DNA from: Arcticibacter tournemirensis
GTDB taxonomy: Bacteria > Bacteroidota > Bacteroidia > Sphingobacteriales > Sphingobacteriaceae
Reading direction: 5' to 3'
DNA length: 64,000 nucleotides
Assembly (NCBI RefSeq): GCF_006716645.1
Contig: NZ_VFPL01000001.1
Location: forward strand, 1,674,001-1,738,000
In this document: one piece after another, positions 45,077-54,732 of the stretch
Layout of the letters: each line of letters starts with the position of its first letter
Position numbering within the stretch: the first letter of the stretch is position 1
Notes under the pieces: model-generated
The model's database searches: none
Seen by the model: only the letters and a program-made list of their open reading frames with translations
What the model was told of the DNA's origin: nothing
Position numbers and translations under genes: made by a program

Positions 45077-45121
45077 ACTAAAGAACATCAACAGCGTAAA
45101 AAGAGGACAATATTTTTAAAT

Positions 45122-46984
45122 ATGAAAAAGCCGGTTTCTGTTATCCGTTGTACAAATTCGTCCTTTTCGGGCATGCGGGCACTTATATTTTTCTTTGCTG
45201 CACTATTTTTGACTGCCTGTGGTGGTCAATCTAAACACAAGGAAAGTATGGCATCAAATCAGAGGTCCGCTGATACCATCAGGAAGGATAAGATTGTTAT
45301 TTATCAGATGATGGTTCGCCTGTTTGGTAATAAGAACACGACCAATAAGCTTTACGGCTCGAAGGATGAAAACGGGACTGGTAAATTTGAAGATATTACA
45401 GATAAGGCGCTGGATGAGTTAAAGAAGCTTGGGATATCCCATGTATGGTACACAGGGGTAATTGAGCATGCTACTATGACGGATTATTCCTCTTTTGGGA
45501 TAAAGCCCGATGATCCGGATATTGTAAAAGGCCGCGCCGGATCTCCTTATGCTATAAAAGACTATTACGACGTGGATCCTGATCTGGCTGTTAATGTGAA
45601 AAACAGAATGGCTGAATTTGAGAAATTGGTAGAAAGGACGCATAAGAAGGAGATGAAGGTGATTATTGACTTTGTACCGAATCATGTTGCCCGCACATAT
45701 AACTCAGACGCAAAACCTAATGGGATTCGTGATTTTGGTGCGGATGACGATAAGAGCAAAGTGTTTGATCCGCGGAACGATTTTTACTACATACCGGGTA
45801 AGTCGTTTGTCGTCCCCAAGGGCACAAATGCGGGAGGCGATGAATTTAAAAGTCCGTTGAAAGACGGAAAGTTTAGTGAAACGCCCGCAAAAGCAACAGG
45901 AAATAATGTTTTTTCTGCAAGCCCCGGACTAGGCGACTGGTCTGAAACTATTAAACTCAATTACGGCGTGGATTATCAGAATGGAGAAAAGGCACAGTTC
46001 GATCCCATTCCGCCGGTATGGACAAAGATGAGGGATATCCTGCTTTTTTGGGCCGGGAAGAAAGTAGACGGGTTCAGATGCGATGTAGCAGAGATGGTTC
46101 CTGTGCAGTTTTGGAACTGGGTAATCCCCCAGGTAAAGAAGGATCATCCGGAGATCTTGTTTATCGCAGAGGCCTATAATCCCAAAGAGTATAAGAAATA
46201 TCTCAGCGTTGGTAAGTTTGATTATCTCTACGATAAGGTCGGCTTATACGATGCTCTGAAGAGATTGATAAGAAATGAGGCAAAAGCCGACGTGAAAGAT
46301 ATCAGCCATGTTTGCAACGTCGAGAGTAAGGGCTTTTCATCCAGGATGCTGCGCTTTCTCGAAAATCATGACGAAGAGCGTATAGCTTCGGCTGGTTTTG
46401 CCGGAAATCCATGGCCTGCGGTGCCTGCCATGGTGATATCGGCTACTTTATCCGGAGGCCCGGTGATGATTTATTTCGGTCAGGAAGTAGGTGAGCCTGG
46501 TAAAGGCATAGAGGGCTTTGGCGGCGAAGATAACCGTACTTCTATTTTTGATTACTGGGGAGTGCCCGAACATCAGAAATGGATGAACGGCGGAGCTTTT
46601 GATGGCGCACTTTTATCGCCCGACCAGAAAAAACTAAGAGAGTTCTATTCAACGCTATTGAAGTTCAGTGCTGCTAGTCCCGCGATAACAAAGGGTAGTT
46701 TTTTGGAGCTCAAAGGGGAGAAGGGCTGGAGTAAAAAAGCATATGCTTTCATTCGGTATACAGCAAAGGAGCGGGTACTTGTAGTAGCTAATTTTGACAG
46801 GAAAAAAGAATTGAACACCACGATTTATCTTCCTGATTCGTTGTTGCAAAAGATAAAGACAAACTCAGGCAAGCCTCTTATTGTGAATGGTGTTCTAAGC
46901 GGCAGTTCTTATACTATAAAGGATCTAAAAGCTGGAGTGCCGGTAAAGGTTGGCCCTTCGCAGGCAGAGATCCTGAGTTTTTGA
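45122..46984 (+). CDS. GH13 alpha-amylase-family lipoprotein
   Basis: 620 residues with a lipoprotein signal ending LFLTAC (Cys33). The catalytic barrel starts DKIVIYQMMVRLFGN, region I is DFVPNHVAR (184-191), nucleophile Asp321 in GFRCDVAEM, acid/base Glu350 in FIAEAYNP, and Asp417 in FLENHDEER. A C-terminal beta domain closes the chain. The variant region IV ENHDEER and the insert after DFVPNHVA distinguish it from SusA- and SusG-type enzymes. Membrane-anchored, it probably cuts maltodextrins at the outer or inner membrane. 45 bases after the GH65 gene. Confidence 0.9.
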   Translation: MKKPVSVIRCTNSSFSGMRALIFFFAALFLTACGGQSKHKESMASNQRSADTIRKDKIVIYQMMVRLFGNKNTTNKLYGSKDENGTGKFEDITDKALDELKKLGISHVWYTGVIEHATMTDYSSFGIKPDDPDIVKGRAGSPYAIKDYYDVDPDLAVNVKNRMAEFEKLVERTHKKEMKVIIDFVPNHVARTYNSDAKPNGIRDFGADDDKSKVFDPRNDFYYIPGKSFVVPKGTNAGGDEFKSPLKDGKFSETPAKATGNNVFSASPGLGDWSETIKLNYGVDYQNGEKAQFDPIPPVWTKMRDILLFWAGKKVDGFRCDVAEMVPVQFWNWVIPQVKKDHPEILFIAEAYNPKEYKKYLSVGKFDYLYDKVGLYDALKRLIRNEAKADVKDISHVCNVESKGFSSRMLRFLENHDEERIASAGFAGNPWPAVPAMVISATLSGGPVMIYFGQEVGEPGKGIEGFGGEDNRTSIFDYWGVPEHQKWMNGGAFDGALLSPDQKKLREFYSTLLKFSAASPAITKGSFLELKGEKGWSKKAYAFIRYTAKERVLVVANFDRKKELNTTIYLPDSLLQKIKTNSGKPLIVNGVLSGSSYTIKDLKAGVPVKVGPSQAEILSF

Positions 46985-47063
46985 TGAAGAATTAAAACTT
47001 CATTTTACTTATATCGTAGAACTTACTACTTACAACTTAAAACGTATAACTTACAACCAATAT

Positions 47064-48416
47064 ATGAACAATATTATTGAGAAGCCGCGGCTCTCTTTCT
47101 GGCAAATATGGAATATGAGCTTTGGCTTTTTTGGAATCCAGTTTGGTTTTGCTCTCCAGAATGGGAACGCCTCAAGAATTTTGCAAACCTTTGGTGCCGA
47201 TGTAGAACACCTGTCTCTCTTTTGGTTGGCAGCCCCTATTACAGGGATGATTGTTCAGCCGATTATTGGGCATTACAGTGATCGCACATGGAACAGGCTG
47301 GGCCGGCGACGCCCGTATTTCCTTAGCGGAGCGCTGCTTGCCGCCCTTGCATTGATATTTATGCCTAACTCGGCTTTCCTTGCCTATTTGCTGCCTCCCA
47401 TACTCGTCGGTGCTGGTTTATTAATGCTGATGGACGCTTCGTTTAATGTAGCAATGGAGCCTTTTCGCGCGCTTGTGGCGGATAATCTTCCAGACTCGCA
47501 GCGTAGCGTAGGGTTTTCCGTTCAGACGTTCCTGATCGGCGCAGGTGCAGTTCTAGGATCATGGCTTCCTTATATCTTTTCAGAATACTGTGGAGTTTCC
47601 AAAATAGCGGAGCCGGGGCACGTTCCCGAAAATGTGGTTTATTCCTTTTATGTAGGAGCGGCTGTGCTGGTGGCAACGCTATTGTGGACCGTTATAACGA
47701 CAAAAGAGTATTCACCCGAAGAACGTTTGCAGTTTCATCCGGAAGAAGGGGACGCAGACGCTGATGAGAAAAAGGGAATTCTGTCTATTTTCACCGACTT
47801 TTCGAAGATGCCGGTTACAATGCGTCAACTTGGGTTGGTACAGTTTTTCTCCTGGTTTGCCTTATTTTCCATGTGGGTGTTTACGACGCCAGCGGTTGCC
47901 GAGCATATTTATAAAGTTGCCCCCGGTGATACGTCATCTGTTCGTTTTGCCGACGCCGCCAATTGGGTGGGGATTCTATTCGGCATTTACAATGCGGTAT
48001 CGGCAGGCTACGCTTTGTTGCTGCCTGCTATATCACGTATGACCAGCCGCAAGATAGCCCACGCATTTTCACTCACGGCTGGTGGTTTAGGACTTTTGTC
48101 CATTTACTTCATTCAGGATCCTAAAATGCTCATCTTTTCCATGGTCGGCATCGGTTTGGCATGGGGTAGTATTCTGGCTATGCCTTACGCGATATTATCC
48201 GGCTCTATTCCGGCTCGCAAGATGGGTGTTTATATGGGCATCTTTAACTTCTTTATCACCTTTCCACAGATTGTGAACGGGTTTTTCGGGGGTATTATGG
48301 TGAAACAGCTGTTTCATGGACAGGCGATTTATGCCCTGGTGCTGGGTGGTATCCTGATGATTCTCGGCGCTGTTTCAGTATTGTATGTACAGGATGGGAA
48401 AAAGCTGAAGAAATAG
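47064..48416 (+). CDS. SLC45/GPH-type MFS sugar transporter, probably maltose/maltodextrin:H+ symporter
   Basis: 450 residues and 12 predicted membrane helices. The motif SDRTWNRLGRRRPYFLSGALL after helix 2 is the RxGRR signature of plant sucrose and SLC45 transporters. WQIWNMSFGFFGIQFGFALQNGNASRIL at the N-terminus is typical of Bacteroidota maltose transporters. It would carry maltose or short maltodextrins across the inner membrane to the GH65 phosphorylase. The central loop (EEGDADADEKKGILS) is acidic. It follows the lipoprotein amylase by 79 bases that contain short ACTTACAAC repeats. Confidence 0.92.
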   Translation: MNNIIEKPRLSFWQIWNMSFGFFGIQFGFALQNGNASRILQTFGADVEHLSLFWLAAPITGMIVQPIIGHYSDRTWNRLGRRRPYFLSGALLAALALIFMPNSAFLAYLLPPILVGAGLLMLMDASFNVAMEPFRALVADNLPDSQRSVGFSVQTFLIGAGAVLGSWLPYIFSEYCGVSKIAEPGHVPENVVYSFYVGAAVLVATLLWTVITTKEYSPEERLQFHPEEGDADADEKKGILSIFTDFSKMPVTMRQLGLVQFFSWFALFSMWVFTTPAVAEHIYKVAPGDTSSVRFADAANWVGILFGIYNAVSAGYALLLPAISRMTSRKIAHAFSLTAGGLGLLSIYFIQDPKMLIFSMVGIGLAWGSILAMPYAILSGSIPARKMGVYMGIFNFFITFPQIVNGFFGGIMVKQLFHGQAIYALVLGGILMILGAVSVLYVQDGKKLKK

Positions 48417-48500
48417 GAGAAGCGCAAACCGCTAAAGATATTTATTACTAACCGATTGATAATCCGGCTAAAGCTGATGCTTTAGCTTAAATGAACTGCT

Positions 48501-51101
48501 ATGAAAAAAATTATCGTACTCTTCCTTTTACCATTGCTAATTATCTCAGCGTGCAAGAAGAGAAACCCTGCCGAGGATCCTGAAATCCCGGGAACAGAAA
48601 TACCGGCAGGAACGGAGGCGGGACTGATGACTTTCGCTCCTTATTTTCCTTCGGGAGATGAAGCTCTCACAATCACGCTTGATGCCTCTAAAGGCAATGA
48701 GGGGCTAAAAGGTATCTCCGGGGATGTCTATATTTATGCTGGTTTGATAACCGACAAGAGTACAGGCCCCGGCGACTGGAAATATGTGAAGAGCAGCTCT
48801 TTCAATACTGCTGATCCTGCTTCAAAAATGACTCCTGCCGGCAATAATATTTTCAAGATCACACTCACCCCACGTTCATTTTTCAACGTTCCGCCCAGCG
48901 AGAAGATCTTGAAGGTGGTGATGGTTTTCAGGAATACTGATGGAAGCCGGGTCGCCAGAAATAAAGATAACAGCGATATTTATCTGCCGCTTACGGAAGC
49001 GGGGAAGCTGGCCGTTCGCTTTATAACTCCCGAGTTTGAGCCATTGTTTACTCCCGAGCCGGCGGTTAAGATACAAATGCTTGGACAAGAGCTAAGCGTG
49101 ACAGCGGTTTCTTCTAAAGCTGCCGATCTTACTTTAACTCTCAATGGAACCAGCTTTGCTACTGCTGCAAATACTACCTCCATCAGCGGAAAAGTAAGTA
49201 TAAGCGGTACCGGGTCGCAACTAGTAAAAGTGAGAGCTGCAGATGGAAGTGCAACAGCTGAAGCCTCCTTTACACTTGCTGTGAATGGAACTGTGCAGGA
49301 AGCTAACCTTCCTGCAGGCGCCAGGGATGGCGTTACCTTTATAAATGGCGGGCGGTCAGCTATCGTCAGTCTTTATGCACCGGGGAAACAGTTTGCCTAT
49401 CTGATAGGCGACTTTAATGAATGGAAAGCAGATGCCGCTTACTTTATGAAACGTACGCCCGATGGCAACCGGTGGTGGATCCAGGTAGATAACCTTAATC
49501 CGCAAACTGAATATGCATATCAGTTTTGGGTAGACGGAATGTTAAAGGTTGCCGATCCTTATTGCGAAAAGGTGCTCGATCCTCAGAATGATTCTTATAT
49601 CCCGGCTTCCACGTACCCCGGCCTAAAGGCTTATCCTACTGGAAAGACAACTGGGATCGTGAGCGTAATGCAGGGTACTCCTGCAAGCTATTCGTGGAGA
49701 ACCACAAACTTTAACAGGCCGCAGAAGAAAGATCTTGTTATTTACGAGTTACATCTCCGTGATTTTCTAAGTTCGGGTAATTACAGTACACTGAAGGATA
49801 CTTTAAATTATCTTTCGCGTCTGGGGGTAAATGCCATTGAGCTGATGCCTGTAAACGAGTTTGAAGGCAATTCAAGCTGGGGTTACAATACCTCTTTCTA
49901 CTTCGCTGCTGATAAGTATTATGGAACCAAGGTGGCCCTTCAGGCGTTTATCGATGAGTGTCATACGCGGGGGATCGCTGTAATTCTTGACATGGTGCTG
50001 AATCACTCGTTTGGTCAGTCGCCTATGGTGCAGCTCTATTTCGATAATGCAACTGGTAAGCCCTCTGCTAATAGTCCCTGGTTTAATGCCAATCCTACAC
50101 ATCCCTTTAATGTTGGTTACGACTTCAATCACGAGAGTGCAGCGACAAAACATTTCGTAAAGAACGTGATAGAGTTCTGGATGAAAGAGTATAAGGTAGA
50201 TGGCTTCCGGTTTGATCTTTCAAAGGGTTTTACCCAGAAGAACTCCGGTACATCCGATGCTTCTGTAAACGCCTGGAGCGCCTACGATGGCAGCCGCGTG
50301 CAGATATGGAAAGAATATAATACGTTTATAAAATCTATTGACCCTGATTTTTACGTAATTCTGGAACATTTTGCTGCGGATGCGGAGGAGAAAGAACTAT
50401 CGGATGCGGGGATGCTTTTGTGGAATAACCTCAATTATAATTTCAATGAGGCTACCATGGGGTACGTAGCAAATTCGGATTTCTCGCGGGCGTTTTACGA
50501 CCGGCATAGTTTTACCCAGCCCTACAATCTCGTTACTTATATGGAGAGCCATGATGAAGAACGTTTAATGTATAAAAATCTTCAGTATGGAAATGTCTCT
50601 GGAACATATAGTATAAAAAATCTTAATACAGCTCTGAAGAGACAGCAACTGGCAGCCGCTTTCTTACTTGCAGTACCTGGTCCGAAGATGATCTGGCAAT
50701 TTGGAGAGCTGGGCTATGATGTGTCTATTGAACAGAACGGGCGGACAGGGGAGAAGCCAATCCACTGGGAGTACAAGAGTAATTCGGGAAGAAAAGAATT
50801 ATACAGTGTTTATTCTAAACTGATAAAGCTAAAAAAGAGCAATGCAGTGTTTTCAAGCACAAACTTCCAGTACAGCCTGAATTCGGGTGTGAAGTATATT
50901 GTACTGAAAAGTCCGACTGCGAATGTATTTGTAGTAGGAAATTTTGATGTGGTCTCTAAGCAGGCAAGTATTGACCTTCCGATAGGGGGAAACTGGTACG
51001 ACTGCCTTTCAGACCAAACGATTAGTGTTTCAGGTTCGAGTTATTCTTCAACGCTCGCTCCCGGCGAATATCACATTTATAGCAGCACGCCGCTTTATTA
51101 A
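48501..51101 (+). CDS. GH13 alpha-amylase/pullulanase-type lipoprotein with CBM48-like domain
   Basis: 866 residues, lipoprotein signal ending IISAC (Cys18). Order of domains: a beta domain (about 40-165, with GLMTFAPYFPSGDEALTITLDASKG), a second Ig-like domain (about 185-265), a CBM48-like domain (SLYAPGKQFAYLIGDFNEWKADAAY, about 290-370), the GH13 barrel and a C-terminal beta domain. Catalytic residues: region I DMVLNHSFGQ, Asp572 in GFRFDLSKG, Glu622 in VILEHFA, Asp685 in MESHDEERL. The layout resembles branching/debranching-type GH13 enzymes. It ends the starch operon at a strong terminator; its role is probably surface cleavage of branched starch. Confidence 0.9.
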   Translation: MKKIIVLFLLPLLIISACKKRNPAEDPEIPGTEIPAGTEAGLMTFAPYFPSGDEALTITLDASKGNEGLKGISGDVYIYAGLITDKSTGPGDWKYVKSSSFNTADPASKMTPAGNNIFKITLTPRSFFNVPPSEKILKVVMVFRNTDGSRVARNKDNSDIYLPLTEAGKLAVRFITPEFEPLFTPEPAVKIQMLGQELSVTAVSSKAADLTLTLNGTSFATAANTTSISGKVSISGTGSQLVKVRAADGSATAEASFTLAVNGTVQEANLPAGARDGVTFINGGRSAIVSLYAPGKQFAYLIGDFNEWKADAAYFMKRTPDGNRWWIQVDNLNPQTEYAYQFWVDGMLKVADPYCEKVLDPQNDSYIPASTYPGLKAYPTGKTTGIVSVMQGTPASYSWRTTNFNRPQKKDLVIYELHLRDFLSSGNYSTLKDTLNYLSRLGVNAIELMPVNEFEGNSSWGYNTSFYFAADKYYGTKVALQAFIDECHTRGIAVILDMVLNHSFGQSPMVQLYFDNATGKPSANSPWFNANPTHPFNVGYDFNHESAATKHFVKNVIEFWMKEYKVDGFRFDLSKGFTQKNSGTSDASVNAWSAYDGSRVQIWKEYNTFIKSIDPDFYVILEHFAADAEEKELSDAGMLLWNNLNYNFNEATMGYVANSDFSRAFYDRHSFTQPYNLVTYMESHDEERLMYKNLQYGNVSGTYSIKNLNTALKRQQLAAAFLLAVPGPKMIWQFGELGYDVSIEQNGRTGEKPIHWEYKSNSGRKELYSVYSKLIKLKKSNAVFSSTNFQYSLNSGVKYIVLKSPTANVFVVGNFDVVSKQASIDLPIGGNWYDCLSDQTISVSGSSYSSTLAPGEYHIYSSTPLY

Positions 51102-51147
51102 AAGCAAGAAGGGCGTCGTTCAAAAACGACGCTCTTCTTGCTTTTAA
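51098..51147. terminator. Bidirectional terminator closing the starch operon and rpoN
   Basis: A 23-bp stem, arms 51098-51120 and 51125-51147, with one G-T wobble and loop CAAA. The left arm begins inside the stop codon of the GH13 gene. T/A-rich ends on both strands fit termination of the convergent rpoN transcript as well. Confidence 0.9.
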
Positions 51148-51208
51148 TAGCTGTTGGCTGTTGGTTATTAGCTATTGGCTTTCACCTTTTAGCATCATCT
51201 CGACTCCC

Positions 51209-52684
51209 TTACAGCTCTTTCCTCAGCCGGGCTACCGGGATATTCATAGCTTCACGGTATTTGGCAACGGTGCGTCGGGCGATGTTATATCCTTTTTCTT
51301 TAAGTATTTCTGCTAGTTTCTCATCAGCCAGGGGATGACGCTTATCTTCATTGCCTATACATTCTTCGAGGATCTTCTTCACTTCTTTATTCGATACCTC
51401 TTCTCCGCTCTCCGTCTGTATGGCTTCAGAAAAGAAAGATTTCAGCAGGAAGGTGCCAAATTCCGTTTGTACATATTTTGAATTTGCCACCCGTGAAACG
51501 GTAGAGATGTCCATCCCGATCTTGTCGGCGATATCCTTCAGGATCATGGGGCGTAGATTTCTTTCGTCGCCGGTAAGGAAGTAATCGTACTGGTAATGCA
51601 TAATTGCATTCATCGTCTTCAAAAGCGTCTGTTGTCGCTGCTTGATGGCGTCGATAAACCATTTTGCCGAGTCGAGTTTCTGCTTTACGAATTGTACAGC
51701 TTCTTTGAGCTTTTTATCTTTCTGTGAAGCCTTATCGTAGTGTTCAAACATTTCCTGGTAAGACCGGCTTACCTTTAGCTCGGGTGCATTCTGCGAATTG
51801 AGCGTCAAGATAAGAAAGCCGTCATTGTTTGAGATGTGAAAGTCGGGGATGACCTGAAGCTGTTTTGTGTTTACCTCACTCGAATCGCCCGGCTTAGGAT
51901 TAAGTTTTAAGATCTCATTTACGATCTCGCGAAGTTCTTCGGAGCTGATATTCAATGCCCGTTCAAGCTTTTCATAATGCTTTCTTGTGAACTCATCAAG
52001 ATACTGTTCGACAATTTTAATCGCTTTCAGAATAATCGGATTAGTCTGATCTTTCTTTCTGAGCTGAATAAGAAGACATTCCTGTAAATCGCGCGCGCCA
52101 ATGCCTGCAGGTTCAAAAGACTGTATTACTTTCAGCATCTCCTCCACCTCTTCTTCTTCTGCGAAAATATTCTGCGAAAAAGCAAGGTCGTCTATTAAAG
52201 ATGTGATAGAACGCCGTAAATATCCATCATCGTCAAGGCTTCCGATCAGTTGTTGTCCTATCTGGAAATCTTTATCAGAAAGCGGGATAAGATCTAATTG
52301 TTGCTGGAGATTCTCATAAAAAGAACTTTGCACAGCAATTGGTATTTCTTTACGTTCCTCGTCGTCGTCCCCATTATGATCATATTTGGAGCCATAGTCG
52401 TTGAGGTTATCTTCCTGAAGATAGTCGTCTATATTGAACTCATCGGGTTCATCATGACTTTCTTCTTTATCATAATTTGTATCGTCAGGATCTTTATCAG
52501 GATATTGTTCAATAGGTTCGTTCAGATTCGTAAGGCTAAGATCTTCAAGCGCTGGATTCTCTTCAAGCTCCTCCTTAATACGGGCATCGAGCGCAACCGT
52601 TGGCACCTGCAATAGCTTAATAAACTGTATCTGCTGAGGAGACAGCTTCTGAAGAAGTTTCTGTTGTAAGTTTTGTCTTAGCAT
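51209..52684 (-). CDS. rpoN: RNA polymerase sigma-54 factor
   Basis: 491 residues. Region I starts MLRQNLQQKLLQKLSPQQIQFIKLLQVP, the Gln/Leu-rich activator-interacting part. An acidic region II follows (about 55-110, rich in Asp, Glu and Asn). The core-binding domain includes GIGARDLQECLLIQL, the HTH DISTVSRVANSKYVQTEFG, and the C-terminal RpoN box ARRTVAKYRE (469-478). Sigma-54 needs an AAA+ activator; none is encoded in this window. It is convergent with the starch operon. Confidence 0.97.
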   Translation of the reverse strand: MLRQNLQQKLLQKLSPQQIQFIKLLQVPTVALDARIKEELEENPALEDLSLTNLNEPIEQYPDKDPDDTNYDKEESHDEPDEFNIDDYLQEDNLNDYGSKYDHNGDDDEERKEIPIAVQSSFYENLQQQLDLIPLSDKDFQIGQQLIGSLDDDGYLRRSITSLIDDLAFSQNIFAEEEEVEEMLKVIQSFEPAGIGARDLQECLLIQLRKKDQTNPIILKAIKIVEQYLDEFTRKHYEKLERALNISSEELREIVNEILKLNPKPGDSSEVNTKQLQVIPDFHISNNDGFLILTLNSQNAPELKVSRSYQEMFEHYDKASQKDKKLKEAVQFVKQKLDSAKWFIDAIKQRQQTLLKTMNAIMHYQYDYFLTGDERNLRPMILKDIADKIGMDISTVSRVANSKYVQTEFGTFLLKSFFSEAIQTESGEEVSNKEVKKILEECIGNEDKRHPLADEKLAEILKEKGYNIARRTVAKYREAMNIPVARLRKEL

Positions 52685-52995
52685 AAATATTGTGCCAAAA
52701 TTACATATTATAATTTATATGGCGTAGAACCCGTTTTTAAACTCTGTAATGTTGTTGTAACAGAATTTAAGAAACTAGGTTTGTTTGGAAGTTAAAAGTT
52801 TAAAGTAAGTTGAAAGCTCAAAGTTGAAAGTTGAAAGCTGAGGGGTGATAGATGAAAGCCAAAAGGTCAAAGGTCAAAACTGAAAGCCGAAAGTCGGCTA
52901 TTGACAGCCGGGAGTTAAGCGTAGGTATAGCGACAATGGGAACGGTGACCTGTTTATGATATCCGAATCTCGTCAAATTCCCGTAGATTCGTATC
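52685..52995. other. 311-bp gap with degenerate AAAGTTGAAAG-like repeats
   Basis: Between the divergent rpoN and ribE genes. From about 52789 to 52915 the plus strand is a string of imperfect 8-11-base units of the kind AAAGTTGAAAG and AAAGGTCAAAG. No FMN-riboswitch-like structure was seen in front of ribE. Confidence 0.55.
52789..52915. repeat. Degenerate tandem A/G-rich repeats
   Basis: Units such as GTTGAAAGCTC, AAAGTTGAAAG, AAAGGTCAAAGGTCAAAAC and GAAAGCCGAAAGTC follow one another. Such runs are common between genes in Sphingobacteriaceae and look like decayed tandem repeats. Confidence 0.6.
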
Positions 52996-53580
52996 ATGTT
53001 TACAGGTATTATCGAAGCTGCGGGTGAAGTAGTTGAACTGCAGAAAGAAGGCGGAAATCTCCATATTACAGTCTGTTCCGCTATTTCAAACGAATTGAAA
53101 ATTGATCAGTCGGTAGCTCACAACGGTGTCTGCCTTACTGTTGTGGCAATAGGCGATAACACGCATACTGTTACCGCAATAGAGGAAACGCTTTCAAAAA
53201 CCAATCTCAATACTCTGGTGGCAGGCGACCTTGTGAACCTTGAACGTTGTATGCAGATGAATGGCCGCCTCGACGGCCATATCGTTCAGGGACATGTAGA
53301 TCAGACTGCTGTTTGTACCAGTGTTAAAGAAATGGATGGAAGCTGGTTCTACACATTCAGCTACGATCCTTCTTACGGCAACATAACTGTCGAGAAAGGC
53401 TCAATTACTGTTAACGGAGTTAGCCTGACGGTTGTTAATTCAAATGATGACCACTTTTCGGTTGCCATTATCCCTTACACTCACGAGCATACCAACTTCA
53501 AAAATGTGAAGTTGAACGATGTCGTAAATCTTGAATTTGATATCATCGGAAAATACGTAGCTAAATTGTTTCGTAAGTAG
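52996..53580 (+). CDS. ribE: Riboflavin synthase, alpha chain
   Basis: 194 residues made of two lumazine-binding beta-barrel repeats. The first starts MFTGIIEAAGEV and has the hallmark HNGVCLTVV; the second starts GHIVQGHVDQTA and has VNGVSLTVVN. The enzyme dismutates two molecules of 6,7-dimethyl-8-ribityllumazine to riboflavin and the pyrimidine precursor. It stands alone, without other rib genes nearby, as usual in Bacteroidota. Its stop codon abuts the stop codon of the convergent TPR gene with no gap. Confidence 0.96.
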   Translation: MFTGIIEAAGEVVELQKEGGNLHITVCSAISNELKIDQSVAHNGVCLTVVAIGDNTHTVTAIEETLSKTNLNTLVAGDLVNLERCMQMNGRLDGHIVQGHVDQTAVCTSVKEMDGSWFYTFSYDPSYGNITVEKGSITVNGVSLTVVNSNDDHFSVAIIPYTHEHTNFKNVKLNDVVNLEFDIIGKYVAKLFRK

Positions 53581-54732
53581 CTATTTGGTTATTTCCCTTA
53601 GTCGTGTCTCTGCATAAACAATGTAGGGCCTTTGTTTTGCGTTCTGCGACACCGCTGTTTTTAAAAATTTCCTGAAATAGATCGCAGCCTTCTGTTTGTT
53701 TTTAAGTGCCTGGTCGTAAAGGTTAGCAATCATATAATAGGTGAACGCATTTTCTTCAAACTGCAGGCTTTTAAGGTAAGAATTCAGAGCGCCTGTGGCC
53801 TGTTTAAGTTTTTCCTGCGAATCACCTGCCTCTGTGTAGTAGTTACCTACATTTGGAGAAATAGACGATTGGATAGTCTTTCTGAAATATTTTACGGCGT
53901 TGCTGTGATCATTCAGATTCTTATAGCTCTTGGCCGTAAAGTATAGCGAGCTTTCTTTTTCTAAACCTAATTTTTCGATAGACTGAAATGTCTCTATACA
54001 TTTTTTATATTGTTTGATGTAGTAATATCCCTCACCGAGCCAGTTAATGACGATCATCGATCCGTCGCCTGCTTTTATAAGTTTGGTGCAGAGTTGAACC
54101 AGTTCGGTCCAGCTGTCGCGCGAGTAGGCCAGTTTCGCTTTTGTACGGATTAATAACAGATTGGTGGTGTCTGCCTTAATTGCATTGCTTAATACTGTGT
54201 CAGCTTTCCCAAACTGTTTCGTTTGAATATATAGATTAGCCAGATCATAAGCGACATCGGCATCGTAACTATTGAGATGGTTGGCGCGACTTAGATAGCC
54301 AACCGTGTTACTATCACCCGTAATTTCACCTATCTGCCCCAACTGTTTATAAACGGTAAAGTTGAGCGTGTCGCGGAGCACTAGCTTTTTAAGATAGTAT
54401 GTAGCTTGATGGTAATTTCCCCTTTTTAGCTGAACATTCGCCAGGTTTGATAGTAGTGTATTATTAAGGGTGTCTTTATCATAAAGTGCAGTATAATTTC
54501 TTTCAGCTTCGGCTAAGTTTCCAGCCATGTAATTGCAGTAGGCCAGCCTGGACAGGGCTTTAACATCGCTCACATCATCGTGATACACTGATTTTATAAA
54601 GAGTGCAGCCTCTTGATATCTCTGGGTCTGCATCAGATCCAGCAACTTTTCATTATCAAGAGCTCCAGGGGTTTGTGCATTTGTATTAATCGCGAGTACA
54701 ATCAGCAAAGTAGGAAGGATTATTTTAATCAT
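53581..54732 (-). CDS. Exported tetratricopeptide-repeat protein
   Basis: 383 residues with a signal peptide (about 1-19, ending NTNAQ). At least eight TPR-like helix pairs are visible, for example AYCNYMAGNLAEAERNYTALY, ANVQLKRGNYHQATYYLKKL, YYIKQYKKCIETFQSIEKLG and AKSYKNLNDHSNAVKYFRKT. TPR arrays mediate protein contacts; here in the periplasm. I cannot assign a partner. The gene is convergent with ribE, stop codon to stop codon. Confidence 0.88.
   Translation of the reverse strand: MIKIILPTLLIVLAINTNAQTPGALDNEKLLDLMQTQRYQEAALFIKSVYHDDVSDVKALSRLAYCNYMAGNLAEAERNYTALYDKDTLNNTLLSNLANVQLKRGNYHQATYYLKKLVLRDTLNFTVYKQLGQIGEITGDSNTVGYLSRANHLNSYDADVAYDLANLYIQTKQFGKADTVLSNAIKADTTNLLLIRTKAKLAYSRDSWTELVQLCTKLIKAGDGSMIVINWLGEGYYYIKQYKKCIETFQSIEKLGLEKESSLYFTAKSYKNLNDHSNAVKYFRKTIQSSISPNVGNYYTEAGDSQEKLKQATGALNSYLKSLQFEENAFTYYMIANLYDQALKNKQKAAIYFRKFLKTAVSQNAKQRPYIVYAETRLREITK

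Noticed and set aside
52789-52915. Possible CRISPR-like repeats
   Set aside because: Units are short, imperfect and lack regular spacers; no cas gene in the window.
52880-52995. FMN riboswitch in front of ribE
   Set aside because: The conserved FMN-aptamer segments could not be found.
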